A stretch of 64,000 bases of DNA from contig JACKIK010000002.1 in NCBI GenBank assembly GCA_020638455.1, positions 620,001 through 684,000 of the forward strand, read 5' to 3'. Positions within the stretch are counted from its first letter, which is position 1; each line of letters starts with the position of its first letter. Positions 31,726 through 40,507 of this stretch are shown here, one piece after another. The notes beneath the pieces were generated by a model. It saw nothing but the letters and a program-made list of their open reading frames with translations, did not search any database and had not been told where the DNA came from. Position numbers and translations under genes: made by a program. Source of the stretch: Hyphomonas sp. GTDB taxonomy: Bacteria; Pseudomonadota; Alphaproteobacteria; Caulobacterales; Hyphomonadaceae.

Positions 31726-33133
31726 ACTTTTCACGGAACCTCCGGACGACCCCCAGGGCAACGAGGTTGAACACCAGCGTCACGAGGAACAGGACCAGGC
31801 CGAGGGCAAATGCCGACAGCGTCTTCGGGCTGTCGAACTCCGACTCCCCCGTCAGCAGCGCCACGATCTGCACGGTAATGGTCGTGAGGTCCGACGTCGG
31901 ATCGGGCGAGATCCGCGCCCGGTGCCCGGCTGCCATCACCACGATCATGGTCTCGCCGATCGCCCGGGACACAGCCAGCAGGAGCGCCGCGATGATGCCC
32001 GGCAGCGCCGCCGGCAACACGATCTGGCGCACCGCTTCCGACTTGGTCGCTCCCACCGCATAAGCCCCGTCGCGCAGGGACTGCGGCACGGCGCTGATCA
32101 CATCGTCCGACAGGGACGAGACAAACGGGATCACCATGATCCCCATGACCAGCCCTGCGGCGAGCGCGCTCGTCGGCTGCGCTGCAAACACCGGCCCGTG
32201 TGCCAGACCCCACTCGACCAGCGACGTGTTCAGCCACAGCGCCCCCGCGCGCACCGCAGGCGCGATCACCAGCAGCGCGAAGAATCCGTAAACGACGGTC
32301 GGAATGCCTGCCAGGACTTCAAGGATCGGCTTCACCACCGCGCGCACTTTCGCACCGGCATATTCCGACAGGTAGATCGCCGCGTAGAGGCCCACGGGCG
32401 CGGCCACGAGCATGGCGAAGAAGGAAATCATGAACGTGCCGAAGAACAGCGGCAGTGCTCCGAACGCTGCGTTGGTCTGCGCGTTCCACTCCGTGCCGAA
32501 CAGGAAGTCTGTCGCCGGCACCACCGCGAAGAAACGCATGCTTTCGAAGACAAGCGAAGCGACAATGCCCACCGTTGTGGCAATCGCCAGCGCCGCGCAC
32601 AGGAACAGGAACCATTCCAGCCCGCTCTCGACATGCACGCGTGCCCGGAAGCGCGGGCCAAGGCGCGCCCGCGCCCAGGCGAGGCTCACGCCGGAGAGCA
32701 CCGCGACAAGTCCCAGTGTTGCGAGGTTCACGGTGCCAAGGATTTCGTCGTACCGGGTCGTTACCGTGTCGAAGACATGTTCGCCGGTGACCAGGCCCTT
32801 TATATGCGCTGCGCGCGCCACGGCATCGAGGTACGAAGCCAGTTCTCCCCTGCTCAGAACCGAGAACCCGGCGGGCAGTTCGCGGCGCAACCAAGCCTTC
32901 GACAGCGGCTCGGCGAACGCGACATAGGCCAGCAAGATGGTCACCGCCGGAACGAGCGCCCACATCAGCACGTAATAGCCATGCGAATTCGGGCGCGAAT
33001 GGGTGCGCTCCTCGCCGGCAAAGGCGAAGGTTTCCGCCTTCAGGCGCCCCGCGATGAAGCCCAGCGACGCCAGAATGACCGCCGCCACGATCAACAGGAA
33101 ATCCATGGGCAGATGGCCGAGTTGCGAGAACAT
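31718..33133 (-). CDS. pstC: Phosphate ABC transporter permease PstC, long form
   Basis: This is a protein of 471 residues. N-terminal helices and an extended periplasmic region (about 70-170) precede the permease core, with GAKVRAVVKPILEVLAGIPTVVYG and the EAA loop DGAYAVGATKSEAVRQIVLPAALPGI. It is the first gene of pstC-pstA-pstB-phoU-phoB. The phosphate-binding protein gene pstS, usually first in other phyla, is absent here and the upstream neighbour is the divergent hslV. Confidence 0.93.
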   Translation of the reverse strand: MFSQLGHLPMDFLLIVAAVILASLGFIAGRLKAETFAFAGEERTHSRPNSHGYYVLMWALVPAVTILLAYVAFAEPLSKAWLRRELPAGFSVLSRGELASYLDAVARAAHIKGLVTGEHVFDTVTTRYDEILGTVNLATLGLVAVLSGVSLAWARARLGPRFRARVHVESGLEWFLFLCAALAIATTVGIVASLVFESMRFFAVVPATDFLFGTEWNAQTNAAFGALPLFFGTFMISFFAMLVAAPVGLYAAIYLSEYAGAKVRAVVKPILEVLAGIPTVVYGFFALLVIAPAVRAGALWLNTSLVEWGLAHGPVFAAQPTSALAAGLVMGIMVIPFVSSLSDDVISAVPQSLRDGAYAVGATKSEAVRQIVLPAALPGIIAALLLAVSRAIGETMIVVMAAGHRARISPDPTSDLTTITVQIVALLTGESEFDSPKTLSAFALGLVLFLVTLVFNLVALGVVRRFREKYE

Positions 33134-33179
33134 GCTCCGTCCGTCCCAGCGTCCGCTGTCACTCCCTTACCGGGCCCGC

Positions 33180-33197
33180 GCAACACTTCTGTGACAC
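33180..33197 (-). promoter_or_regulatory. Weak Pho-box-like element upstream of pstC
   Basis: On the minus strand the sequence GTGTCAC-AGAA-GTGTTGC has the 7-4-7 layout of PhoB sites (consensus CTGTCAT repeated). The first half matches 5 of 7 positions and the second only 3. It sits about 50 bp upstream of the pstC start. Confidence 0.25.
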
Positions 33198-33245
33198 GAC
33201 CTGATCACCCGTCTTCTTGCACCCTGCGGCATGATCGTCCACATC

Positions 33246-33812
33246 ATGAGCATGACATTCCAGGATCATTCCGCCGGCCCCGGCTGGCATGGCACAACCA
33301 TCCTCTGCGTGCGCAAGAACGGCAAGCTCGTGATGCTGTCAGACGGCCAGGTCTCGATGGGTCAGACGGTCATGAAGGGCAATGCCCGCAAGGTCCGCCG
33401 GCTTGCTGATGGCAACATCCTCGCCGGCTTCGCGGGCGCCACGGCCGACGCCTTCACCCTGTTCGAGCGGCTGGAAGCGAAGCTGGAACGCCACGCCGGC
33501 CAGTTGTCCCGCGCCGCCGTGGAACTCGCCAAGGACTGGCGCACGGAGAAATACCTCCAGAAACTCGAAGCCCTGCTGATCGTGGCCGACAAGGAGGTCA
33601 CCCTCGTCCTGACAGGGGCGGGAGACGTGCTGGAACCCGAATACCCCGTCGTGGCGGTCGGATCCGGCGGCAACTACGCCCTTTCCGCCGCTCGCGCCCT
33701 CTATGAATATGAGGACGACGCTGAAGCGCTCGGCCGCAAGGCAATGGAAATCGCCGCCGACATCTGCGTCTATACCAATTCGAACTTCACGGTGGAGACG
33801 CTGGATGTTTGA
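33246..33812 (+). CDS. hslV: ATP-dependent protease subunit HslV
   Basis: This is a protein of about 188 residues; starts at 33231, 33246 and 33252 are all possible because no clear ribosome-binding site is visible. The threonine protease core begins WHGTTILCVRKNGKL, so a short propeptide is removed to expose the catalytic Thr, as in other alphaproteobacteria. SDGQVSMGQTVMKGNARKVRRL and FAGATADAFTLFERLEAKLE are diagnostic. HslV forms the double hexamer peptidase that works with HslU. Its stop overlaps the membrane-protein gene by 8 bp. Confidence 0.94.
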   Translation: MSMTFQDHSAGPGWHGTTILCVRKNGKLVMLSDGQVSMGQTVMKGNARKVRRLADGNILAGFAGATADAFTLFERLEAKLERHAGQLSRAAVELAKDWRTEKYLQKLEALLIVADKEVTLVLTGAGDVLEPEYPVVAVGSGGNYALSAARALYEYEDDAEALGRKAMEIAADICVYTNSNFTVETLDV

Positions 33813-34923
33813 CCGGTCCGATATCAAGGCCGCCCAGGACGCCGGGATCCTGACGAAAGACCAGGCGAGCAGGTTCGAAGCCTTCCTTGCCGCCCGTGCC
33901 GACCCGGCCACGCCGGTCGCCACCGAAGGCGAAAATCTTCGTTTCCTCAACAATTTCAACGATGTTTTCCTGACGATCGGCATCATCATCCTGGCAATGG
34001 GCCTGACAGCGGTTACCGGCGTCTTCTTCGGCCCGCAGGCCTTCTCCATCGCCACCGGCGCCAATCCGTCGATGGCCGGCTCGATTATCCTCCTGCCCGT
34101 CGCCGGCGTGATGTGGCTGCTGGCCGAATACTTCTCCCGCCGGCGCCGGATGCTGCTTCCATCGATGGCGTTGATCACGATCTTCACGCTGTATACAGGC
34201 CTGTCCGTCGGCGCGATCGCCAGCGGGATCACCGGCCTCAACGCCGACACGGTGAAAAGCTTCACCGGTGCCTGGAAGACCGTCGGCAATATGGGCATCT
34301 GGGGCTTCCTTGGCTGTCTCGGTGCCGCAACGCTCGCCTGGCTGCGGTTTCGCCTCCCATTCACCCTGTTCCTGATCGCACTCGCCGCAGCCGGCGCCGC
34401 CTACACCTTCTTCGGCTTCTTCGGGAATATCGGCTACGTCCTCGGCGGAATGATGTCCCTGCTGATCGGCGCGCTCACCCTGCTCGCCGGCATCTGGTTC
34501 GACGCAAAGGACCCCGGACGCATCACCCGCAATGCCGACAACGCTTTCTGGCTCAATGTCGCGGCCGCGCCGCAGATCATCTTCGGCCTGCGCGGCATGG
34601 TCACAGGCTCCGGCGTCGGCGTGCCCCACGGCACCGAGGCGATCCTGATGATCGCCTGCCTCATCGGCCTCGGCATTCTCTCGATCGCGCTCAACCGCCG
34701 CGCCCTGATCGTGTCGAGCCTGCTGGCCTTCTGGCTGTCGCTCGGCTCCATCGTCCAGTCCATGGGCTGGAGCAGCACCTACACCTTCATGATCAGCGCC
34801 CTGCTGCTCGGCACCGGCATCGTGCTGCTGGGCGGCGGCTGGCACACGGCCCGGCGCATTGTCCTCTCCTGGATGCCGAAGACCGGCACCCTCGCCCGTA
34901 TCTTCCCGCCCGAACCGGCCTGA
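33805..34923 (+). CDS. Multi-pass membrane protein between hslV and hslU
   Basis: This is a protein of 372 residues overlapping the hslV end by 8 bp. A soluble N-terminus of about 45 residues (FDRSDIKAAQDAGILTKDQASRFEAFLAA) is followed by about 10 hydrophobic helices from residue 50 onward. A G-rich FFGFFGNIGYVLGGMMSLLIGALTLLAG segment lies near residue 200. The N-terminal helix pair plus many helices resembles DUF2157/DUF4401-type proteins, but the match is by eye only. The function is unknown. Its tight placement between the two HslUV genes suggests co-expression with the protease. Confidence 0.75.
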   Translation: MFDRSDIKAAQDAGILTKDQASRFEAFLAARADPATPVATEGENLRFLNNFNDVFLTIGIIILAMGLTAVTGVFFGPQAFSIATGANPSMAGSIILLPVAGVMWLLAEYFSRRRRMLLPSMALITIFTLYTGLSVGAIASGITGLNADTVKSFTGAWKTVGNMGIWGFLGCLGAATLAWLRFRLPFTLFLIALAAAGAAYTFFGFFGNIGYVLGGMMSLLIGALTLLAGIWFDAKDPGRITRNADNAFWLNVAAAPQIIFGLRGMVTGSGVGVPHGTEAILMIACLIGLGILSIALNRRALIVSSLLAFWLSLGSIVQSMGWSSTYTFMISALLLGTGIVLLGGGWHTARRIVLSWMPKTGTLARIFPPEPA

Positions 34924-34954
34924 CCCTCCCAGAAAGCCCGCCAGACCCACCCGC

Positions 34955-36259
34955 ATGACCGAACTCACCCCCCGCGAAATCGTCGCCGAACTCGATCGCC
35001 ATATCGTCGGCCAGACCGGCGCCAAACGTGCCGTCGCCATCGCCCTCCGCAATCGCTGGCGCCGCAAGCAGGCGCCGGAAAACCTGCAGGCCGAGATCAC
35101 GCCCAAGAACATCCTGATGATCGGTCCCACCGGCGTCGGGAAAACCGAAGTCTCCCGCCGTCTCGCCCGCCTCGCCAATGCGCCCTTCCTGAAAGTCGAG
35201 GCCACCAAGTTCACCGAGGTCGGCTATGTCGGCCGCGATGTGGAACAGATCATCCGGGACCTTGTCGAAGCCGCGATCACCATGATCCGCGATCAGAAGC
35301 GCACCATCGTTGCCCAGAAGGCACAAGATGCCGCCGAGGAGCGCCTGCTCGATTCCCTTGTCGGGCCGGATGCCCAGTCCTCCACCCGCGAAGTCTTCCG
35401 CCGCAAGCTGCGTGAGGGAGACCTCGACGACAAGGAAGTCGACATCGATGTCGCGGAGACCGGCAACCCGCTGCAGATGTTCGACATTCCGGGCCAGGGC
35501 GGCTCCATGAGCATGATCAACCTCTCCGACATCCTCGGCAAATCCTTCGGCGGACGCACCAGGCGCGTGCGCACCACGGTCAAGGAAGCCTACAAGCCCC
35601 TGCTCGATGAAGAGGCCGATCGCCTGATCGACGAGGAAGCCATCGTCCGCGAGGCGGTGAACGCCGTCGAGCAGGATGGCATCGTCTTCCTCGACGAAAT
35701 CGACAAGATCGCAGCGAAGTCCGAACGTGGCGGCGCCGATGTCAGCCGCGAAGGTGTGCAGCGGGACCTGCTGCCCCTGATCGAGGGCACGACCGTCAGC
35801 ACCAAGCGCGGCGCGGTGAAGACCGACCACATCCTGTTCATCGCCTCCGGCGCATTCCACGTATCCAAGCCATCGGACCTGTTGCCCGAACTGCAGGGCC
35901 GCCTGCCGATCCGTGTCGAGCTCGAGCCCCTCACCCGCGATGATCTCCGCCGCATCCTGGTCGAACCGGAAGCGAGCCTGATCCGCCAGTATGAAGCGCT
36001 GATGGCTGCAGAGGGTGTCACGCTCGAATTCGAAGATACTGCCATCGACCGGCTCGCGGACCTCGCTGAAGCGGTGAACAACAATGTCGAGAACATCGGC
36101 GCCCGGCGCCTGCAGACCGTACTCGAACGCCTGCTGGACGAAATCAGCTTCGACGCACCCGACAAAAAGGGCGAAACCGTCACCATCACGGCTGACTATG
36201 TCGACGAAACCGTCGGCACGCTCGCGAAGAATGCAGACCTGTCCAAGTTCATCCTTTGA
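34955..36259 (+). CDS. hslU: ATP-dependent protease ATPase subunit HslU
   Basis: This is a protein of 434 residues. It is an AAA+ unfoldase that feeds substrates to HslV. The N-terminal LTPREIVAELDRHIVGQ is typical; Walker A is GPTGVGKTE, Walker B is GIVFLDEIDKIAA, the pore loop is in GYVGRDVEQ, and sensor 2 lies in NIGARRLQTVLERLLD. The C-terminal tail LAKNADLSKFIL activates HslV by insertion between its subunits. Confidence 0.96.
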   Translation: MTELTPREIVAELDRHIVGQTGAKRAVAIALRNRWRRKQAPENLQAEITPKNILMIGPTGVGKTEVSRRLARLANAPFLKVEATKFTEVGYVGRDVEQIIRDLVEAAITMIRDQKRTIVAQKAQDAAEERLLDSLVGPDAQSSTREVFRRKLREGDLDDKEVDIDVAETGNPLQMFDIPGQGGSMSMINLSDILGKSFGGRTRRVRTTVKEAYKPLLDEEADRLIDEEAIVREAVNAVEQDGIVFLDEIDKIAAKSERGGADVSREGVQRDLLPLIEGTTVSTKRGAVKTDHILFIASGAFHVSKPSDLLPELQGRLPIRVELEPLTRDDLRRILVEPEASLIRQYEALMAAEGVTLEFEDTAIDRLADLAEAVNNNVENIGARRLQTVLERLLDEISFDAPDKKGETVTITADYVDETVGTLAKNADLSKFIL

Positions 36260-36269
36260 CGGACGGGAT

Positions 36270-37076
36270 TCAGACCTTCACGTTTGAGAGCAGCTCGACT
36301 GTCTGCCCATAGCCTTCCACTTCCGGAATGAACAGGCACGGCGCGCCCTCATCGGTTTTTCCCGGTCGCGGCAGCACCGTCGGAACCTCCATCGCGCCGA
36401 ACCGCGCCACGGCATCCTCCACAGACGTCGCCAGCGTCAGGCGCTTCAGATTCATCCGTGTCGGGAAAATAATTGTCGCCCGTCCATCGGCTTCCTGCGC
36501 CAGCGCCTCCGCGGCCGACAGCCAGACTGCATCGGTCGTCTCCCGCCCGTCATGCGCGGCGACCTGGTCGGCAGGCGCCGGCGCAACATAGAAATGCGTG
36601 TCGAACCGCTTCGACATGATCACAGGCGTGATCCAGTGTCCGAAATAGACAAGCGAATCCAGCGCCAGAACGAGATCGTGCCGGCGCACGAGGTCCAGGA
36701 AGCTGAGTTCCCCCTTGTCGACCGCATGTCGATACGGCGCCAGCTTGTCTGCCGTCTCCGCCCCTACAAGCGGCGCCCCCGGTCCGCGCGCCGACGCCGG
36801 CCGCGCCAGCAGCAGGCCGCTTTCCTCATACGCCTCCCGCACCGCCGCGATGCGCGCATCCTGCTGCACCGGGCCATAATCGCCGTCAGTGAATTCATCC
36901 CATTCGGCCCTGGAGTCGTCGGCGCTCGCCTTGCCGCCCGGAAATACAAGTGCACCGGCCGCAAAGTCGATCTCGTAGTGGCGCTTTACCATCAGCACTT
37001 CCGGAGGCCCCGACACGGCGTCGCGAAGCATCAGAATCGTTGCGGAAAGCCTCGGTTCGGCAGGCGTCTTTTCCAT
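36270..37076 (-). CDS. Nudix hydrolase, NUDT19-like (interrupted Nudix box)
   Basis: This is a protein of 268 residues. The Nudix motif is split: FPGGKASADDS is followed by an insertion of about 30 residues before AAVREAYEESGLLLAR, which supplies the R-E-x-x-E-E metal-binding residues. This interrupted box is characteristic of NUDT19/RP2-like proteins, several of which hydrolyse CoA or acyl-CoA. The coenzyme A substrate is inferred. It is convergent with hslU, 10 bp apart. Confidence 0.8.
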   Translation of the reverse strand: MEKTPAEPRLSATILMLRDAVSGPPEVLMVKRHYEIDFAAGALVFPGGKASADDSRAEWDEFTDGDYGPVQQDARIAAVREAYEESGLLLARPASARGPGAPLVGAETADKLAPYRHAVDKGELSFLDLVRRHDLVLALDSLVYFGHWITPVIMSKRFDTHFYVAPAPADQVAAHDGRETTDAVWLSAAEALAQEADGRATIIFPTRMNLKRLTLATSVEDAVARFGAMEVPTVLPRPGKTDEGAPCLFIPEVEGYGQTVELLSNVKV

Positions 37077-37188
37077 TATGCTTCCCCCTGTCCGGCAAAT
37101 TTCATCGAAATGTGCCTTTGTTCTTACGCGTGATCTTCAGCCTGAGCCCTTAGGGAAGGCAAGAGCAAGACGGCAGAAGGCTGAAGCG

Positions 37189-37863
37189 ATGACCCAGACC
37201 TGGACCGCCACCCGCGTCCATTCCCTGCGCGCCCCCGCGATCCGGTTCGACCCCGTCCTTGACCTGTCTACCGGCGAAGCCTTCGGCATGGCGGCCGAAC
37301 TGCCGTTCTGCTTCGAGGAAGGCCCCGCCTTCGGCCCGGCGCGCGCCCGCCAGCCGGAAGCGAATGCCGCCAAATGGCTTGCAGAACGTATCGGCGAGAT
37401 CGCCAGCTACGCCCACGAGTTCCGCCACGACCATCGCCCGATCATCGTACCGTCCCCGGTCGCGGCCCTCTCCAATCCGGACACTGCCCTCGCCTGCGAC
37501 ATGCGTGTCCGCCGCACCTCGCTCTGCCAGCAGGAATTCTGCCTCGAGTTCACCGACACCGCTTTCGCTGGCGACGCAGCCGATTGCACCAGCCGCATCG
37601 CGCATTTGCGCCGCCACGGCTTCCGCGTCTCGGTCGACATGCGCAAGTCCTGGCAGACGCCCATCGCCGAAGGCATGCGCCTGCTGATCGACACGCTCCG
37701 CGTGGACGCCCGCAAGCTGGACGATGACGATCTGGCCGACGCCTGCGAAGTCGCCGCTGCCGCGGGCATCATGGTGATCGCCGAACACGCGAGCTGGCGC
37801 GATGCGGAGAACTTCGCCCGCCTCGGTATTTCCGCTGCAATCAAGCCAAGGACGGACGCCTAG
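37189..37863 (+). CDS. Degenerate EAL-domain protein
   Basis: This is a protein of 224 residues whose fold follows the EAL phosphodiesterase domain: IRFDPVLDLSTGEAFGMAAELPF at the start, CLEFTDTAF mid-way, GFRVSVDMRKSW, IDTLRVDARKL, and VIAEHASWRDAENFARLGI near the end. The catalytic residues are altered: the E-A/V-L motif reads A-E-L in a shifted context, the D-D pair is D-M, and the K-I-D strand is R-V-D. It is therefore unlikely to hydrolyse c-di-GMP and may bind it or a protein. ATG 37189 is chosen as the start on the basis of sequence content. It is tail-to-tail with the DUF2336 gene. Confidence 0.7.
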   Translation: MTQTWTATRVHSLRAPAIRFDPVLDLSTGEAFGMAAELPFCFEEGPAFGPARARQPEANAAKWLAERIGEIASYAHEFRHDHRPIIVPSPVAALSNPDTALACDMRVRRTSLCQQEFCLEFTDTAFAGDAADCTSRIAHLRRHGFRVSVDMRKSWQTPIAEGMRLLIDTLRVDARKLDDDDLADACEVAAAAGIMVIAEHASWRDAENFARLGISAAIKPRTDA

Positions 37864-39020
37864 GCCGCGTCGCCCGTCGCCAGCGCTTCTTCAGCCGCCG
37901 CAATCTCGGAATAATAGTCGAGTTTCTCGAGCAGGTAATCGAGGTCGGCCTTCGGGATCGCCTGGAACTGCGTCAGAACCCGTTCGATCATGCGCGCGCG
38001 GAACCTCGCCCGGTCGTTCGGCCCGCCATCATGCTCGGTCTCGTGGAACACGTTCACCGCCGCCCGGAAGGCCGGCAACAGCTTGCGCGGCAGCCCGGCC
38101 CGATCAAACACAGCCTGCAGGCCCAGCGGGCCGGCATCATGGATCATCAGCCACACACGCTGGTGCGCCACGCCGGACAGTTCCGCCAGCGCATGCTCGA
38201 CGAACGGCATCTGACCGCAGCACAGCGCCCGCATCAGCAGGGAGTGCGTCAGCCGGCCATTGAGGTTCAGCTGCGAGACGAAACGCGGCAGGTCGTGGCT
38301 GCGCCCGGCCTGCTCGACCAGGTCGACGGTCGCGCGCTCGCGGGCGCCCGCAGCAAGGTCAATTGCCATCTGGGCCGGCAGTTCGTGCCGGTTCACCAGC
38401 ATGTCGAACATCTGGCCGGAAACCAGCGACACCATCTTCTCGGCGATATGGGTCGGAATGTAATCGCGGCGGATCAGGCCGCCCTGCACGGCCTCGTCCT
38501 TGCCGAAGCGGCGCAGCGCTTCTTCATAGGCATGGTCACTGAACTCGGCGCCTGAATTGGCTGTCAACGTCCGCACCGCTTCCAGCGCGCCATGTTCGGA
38601 GATCACTTCGGTCACGGTCACCGACAGGCTCTCCCGCCCGGCAATCGCGGCCTGCTTGGCGCTCGTCACGGCCAGGACCAGCTCGATCAGGTCTTCATCG
38701 GTAAACACCGGCGATTCCTGCAGCAGCGGAATGGCAACCGCCTCAACGTCCTGCGCCAGCTTGAGGGCGATCTCGCGCGGCAGGACCGGCGAATTGCGCA
38801 GCGTCACGGCCAGGGTCCGGCGCACCAGCTCGGCCGCGTCGGCGGCGAGGATGCCCATGATTTCCTCGGCATATTTGCGCTCGTGATCGCTCAGCACGTC
38901 CAGCGCCATGCGCCGGCACAGCCTGTGCGCCACAGAGGCACGCTGTTCGGGCGTTTCACCCTTCATCAGGCGGTGAATGTCCTGGTCCGTCAGCTGCGGT
39001 CGGATGCTTTGCACACTCAT
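37860..39020 (-). CDS. DUF2336 domain-containing protein
   Basis: This is a protein of about 386 residues (ATG 39020; ATG 39038 is an alternative). It is almost entirely helical. It starts IRPQLTDQDIHRLMKGETPEQRASVAHRLCRRM and contains repeated helix pairs with LVRRTLAVTLRNSPVLPREIALKLAQDVEAVAIPLLQ, typical of DUF2336. DUF2336 is a HEAT-like alphaproteobacterial family of unknown biochemical role, often near signalling genes. Its stop overlaps the EAL-like gene through CTAG. Confidence 0.85.
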   Translation of the reverse strand: MSVQSIRPQLTDQDIHRLMKGETPEQRASVAHRLCRRMALDVLSDHERKYAEEIMGILAADAAELVRRTLAVTLRNSPVLPREIALKLAQDVEAVAIPLLQESPVFTDEDLIELVLAVTSAKQAAIAGRESLSVTVTEVISEHGALEAVRTLTANSGAEFSDHAYEEALRRFGKDEAVQGGLIRRDYIPTHIAEKMVSLVSGQMFDMLVNRHELPAQMAIDLAAGARERATVDLVEQAGRSHDLPRFVSQLNLNGRLTHSLLMRALCCGQMPFVEHALAELSGVAHQRVWLMIHDAGPLGLQAVFDRAGLPRKLLPAFRAAVNVFHETEHDGGPNDRARFRARMIERVLTQFQAIPKADLDYLLEKLDYYSEIAAAEEALATGDAA

Positions 39021-39113
39021 CGACAGGGAATCCCTCATTAACGACTCGGGCCAACATCGCGCGGGGCGGTTAACACCCGGTTTACCAGATGCACACCGGA
39101 CCGCTGAAACAAG

Positions 39114-39140
39114 GGCGCCGGACCCATCGGATCCGGCGCC
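39114..39140 (-). terminator. Hairpin terminator downstream of tig
   Basis: A perfect 9-bp stem pairs GGCGCCGGA (39114-39122) with TCCGGCGCC (39132-39140) around a 9-base loop. On the minus strand it is followed by CTTGTTTC, a short T-rich tail. It lies 30 bp past the tig stop. Confidence 0.65.
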
Positions 39141-39169
39141 TCAATCTGTAATTCGGACTGCGCTCCGGC

Positions 39170-40507
39170 TTACGCCTCGTCTTCCTTGAAGAGATCGTCG
39201 CGCGACACCGTTTCATCCGTCACCTTGGCGACGTCGAGGATGTGGTCGACCACCTTATCTTCGTAGATCGGGGCGCGGAGCTGGGCCATCGCACCCGGAT
39301 TCTTCTGGAAGAAGTCGATCACCTGGCGTTCCTGGCCCGGATACTGGCGGGCTTCGCGGATCAGCGCCTGCTGCACTTCCTGCTCGGTGATGCGCACGTC
39401 GGCGATGCGGCCGATCTCGGCGAGCACCAGGCCGAGGCGCACGCGGCGCTCGGCGATCTTGCGGTACTCGTCCTTCAGTTCGTCTTCCGACTTGTCCTTG
39501 TCGGCGTCGTCCGTGCGACCCGCATCCATTTCGGCCTGCAGCTGCTGCCAGATCTGCTGGAACTCAGCCTCAACCATGTTCGGCGGCAGGTCGAAGCTGT
39601 GGGCCTCGTCCAGCTTGTCGAGCAGGGCCCGCTTCGCCTTGGCGCGCGAGGCCTGGTCGTGCTCACCCTGCAGCTGCTGCTTCACCAGGTCTTTCAGCTG
39701 GTCCAGCGACTCGAGGCCGAGGCCCTTTGCGAAGTCCTCGTCCACGTCCGGCACTTCCGGCGCGCGCACTTCGTGCACCTTGGTCTCGAACACAGCGGCT
39801 TTGCCGGCCAGCGCTTCCGACGGGTAGTCCTCCGGGAAGGTGACTTCGAGGTTCTTCTCCTCGCCGGCCTTCACGCCGACGAGCTGCTCCTCGAAACCGG
39901 GGATGAAGCGGCCGGACCCCAGCAGCACGGTCTGCTGCTCGGCACTGCCGCCGTCGAACGGCTCGCCGTCGATCTTGCCGACGAAGTCAACCACGACTGC
40001 GTCGCCGTCTTTCGACTTGGCGGTCTTGCCGCGTGGCTCGTATTTCTTGTTCTGCTCGGCGAGGTTCTTCAGCGCCTCGTCCATCTGCTCGTCGGACACT
40101 TCGGCCACGGGGCGGGTGATTTCCAGCGTCCCGACTTCGACGGGCGTGAACTCGGGCATCACGTCGACATGCATGTGGTAGGACAGGTCCGCTTGGCCCT
40201 TCACGACTTCTTCCATGTCGCCGTCGAGATGCACGTCCGGCTGGCCGGCAGGGCGCAGCTCGGCCTCTTCCAGCGCCTTCTGGTTGGTCTCGTTGACCAG
40301 CTTGTCGATGACTTCGCCCATCAAGTCGCGGCCAAACATCTTGCGGACGTGCGACGCCGGAACGTGGCCGGGGCGGAAGCCCTTGAGGCGCATGGACGGG
40401 CGGATTTCCTCGATGCGGGCGTCGAGTTTCGCCTGCAGTTCGCTCGCAGGCACCTTGACGGCGAAGGTACGGCTAAGCCCTTCTGCCTTCGTCTGGGTCA
40501 CTTCCAT
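39170..40507 (-). CDS. tig: Trigger factor
   Basis: This is a protein of about 445 residues starting MEVTQTKAEGLSRTF at ATG 40507. It is a ribosome-bound chaperone with peptidyl-prolyl isomerase activity. The ribosome-binding loop GFRPGHVPASHVRKMFG lies near residue 45. The FKBP-type domain (about 150-240: VVVDFVGKIDGEPFDGGSAEQ...GFEEQLVGVKAGEEKN) and the helical arms follow. The C-terminus ends in an acidic VSRDDLFKEDEA tail. It is not next to clpP/clpX, which are 8 kb away. Confidence 0.96.
   Translation of the reverse strand: MEVTQTKAEGLSRTFAVKVPASELQAKLDARIEEIRPSMRLKGFRPGHVPASHVRKMFGRDLMGEVIDKLVNETNQKALEEAELRPAGQPDVHLDGDMEEVVKGQADLSYHMHVDVMPEFTPVEVGTLEITRPVAEVSDEQMDEALKNLAEQNKKYEPRGKTAKSKDGDAVVVDFVGKIDGEPFDGGSAEQQTVLLGSGRFIPGFEEQLVGVKAGEEKNLEVTFPEDYPSEALAGKAAVFETKVHEVRAPEVPDVDEDFAKGLGLESLDQLKDLVKQQLQGEHDQASRAKAKRALLDKLDEAHSFDLPPNMVEAEFQQIWQQLQAEMDAGRTDDADKDKSEDELKDEYRKIAERRVRLGLVLAEIGRIADVRITEQEVQQALIREARQYPGQERQVIDFFQKNPGAMAQLRAPIYEDKVVDHILDVAKVTDETVSRDDLFKEDEA

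Noticed and set aside
31478..33409. A 643-codon plus-strand frame over pstA/pstC
   Set aside because: It is antisense to well-supported permease genes; its Arg/His/Gln-rich composition is typical of shadow frames.
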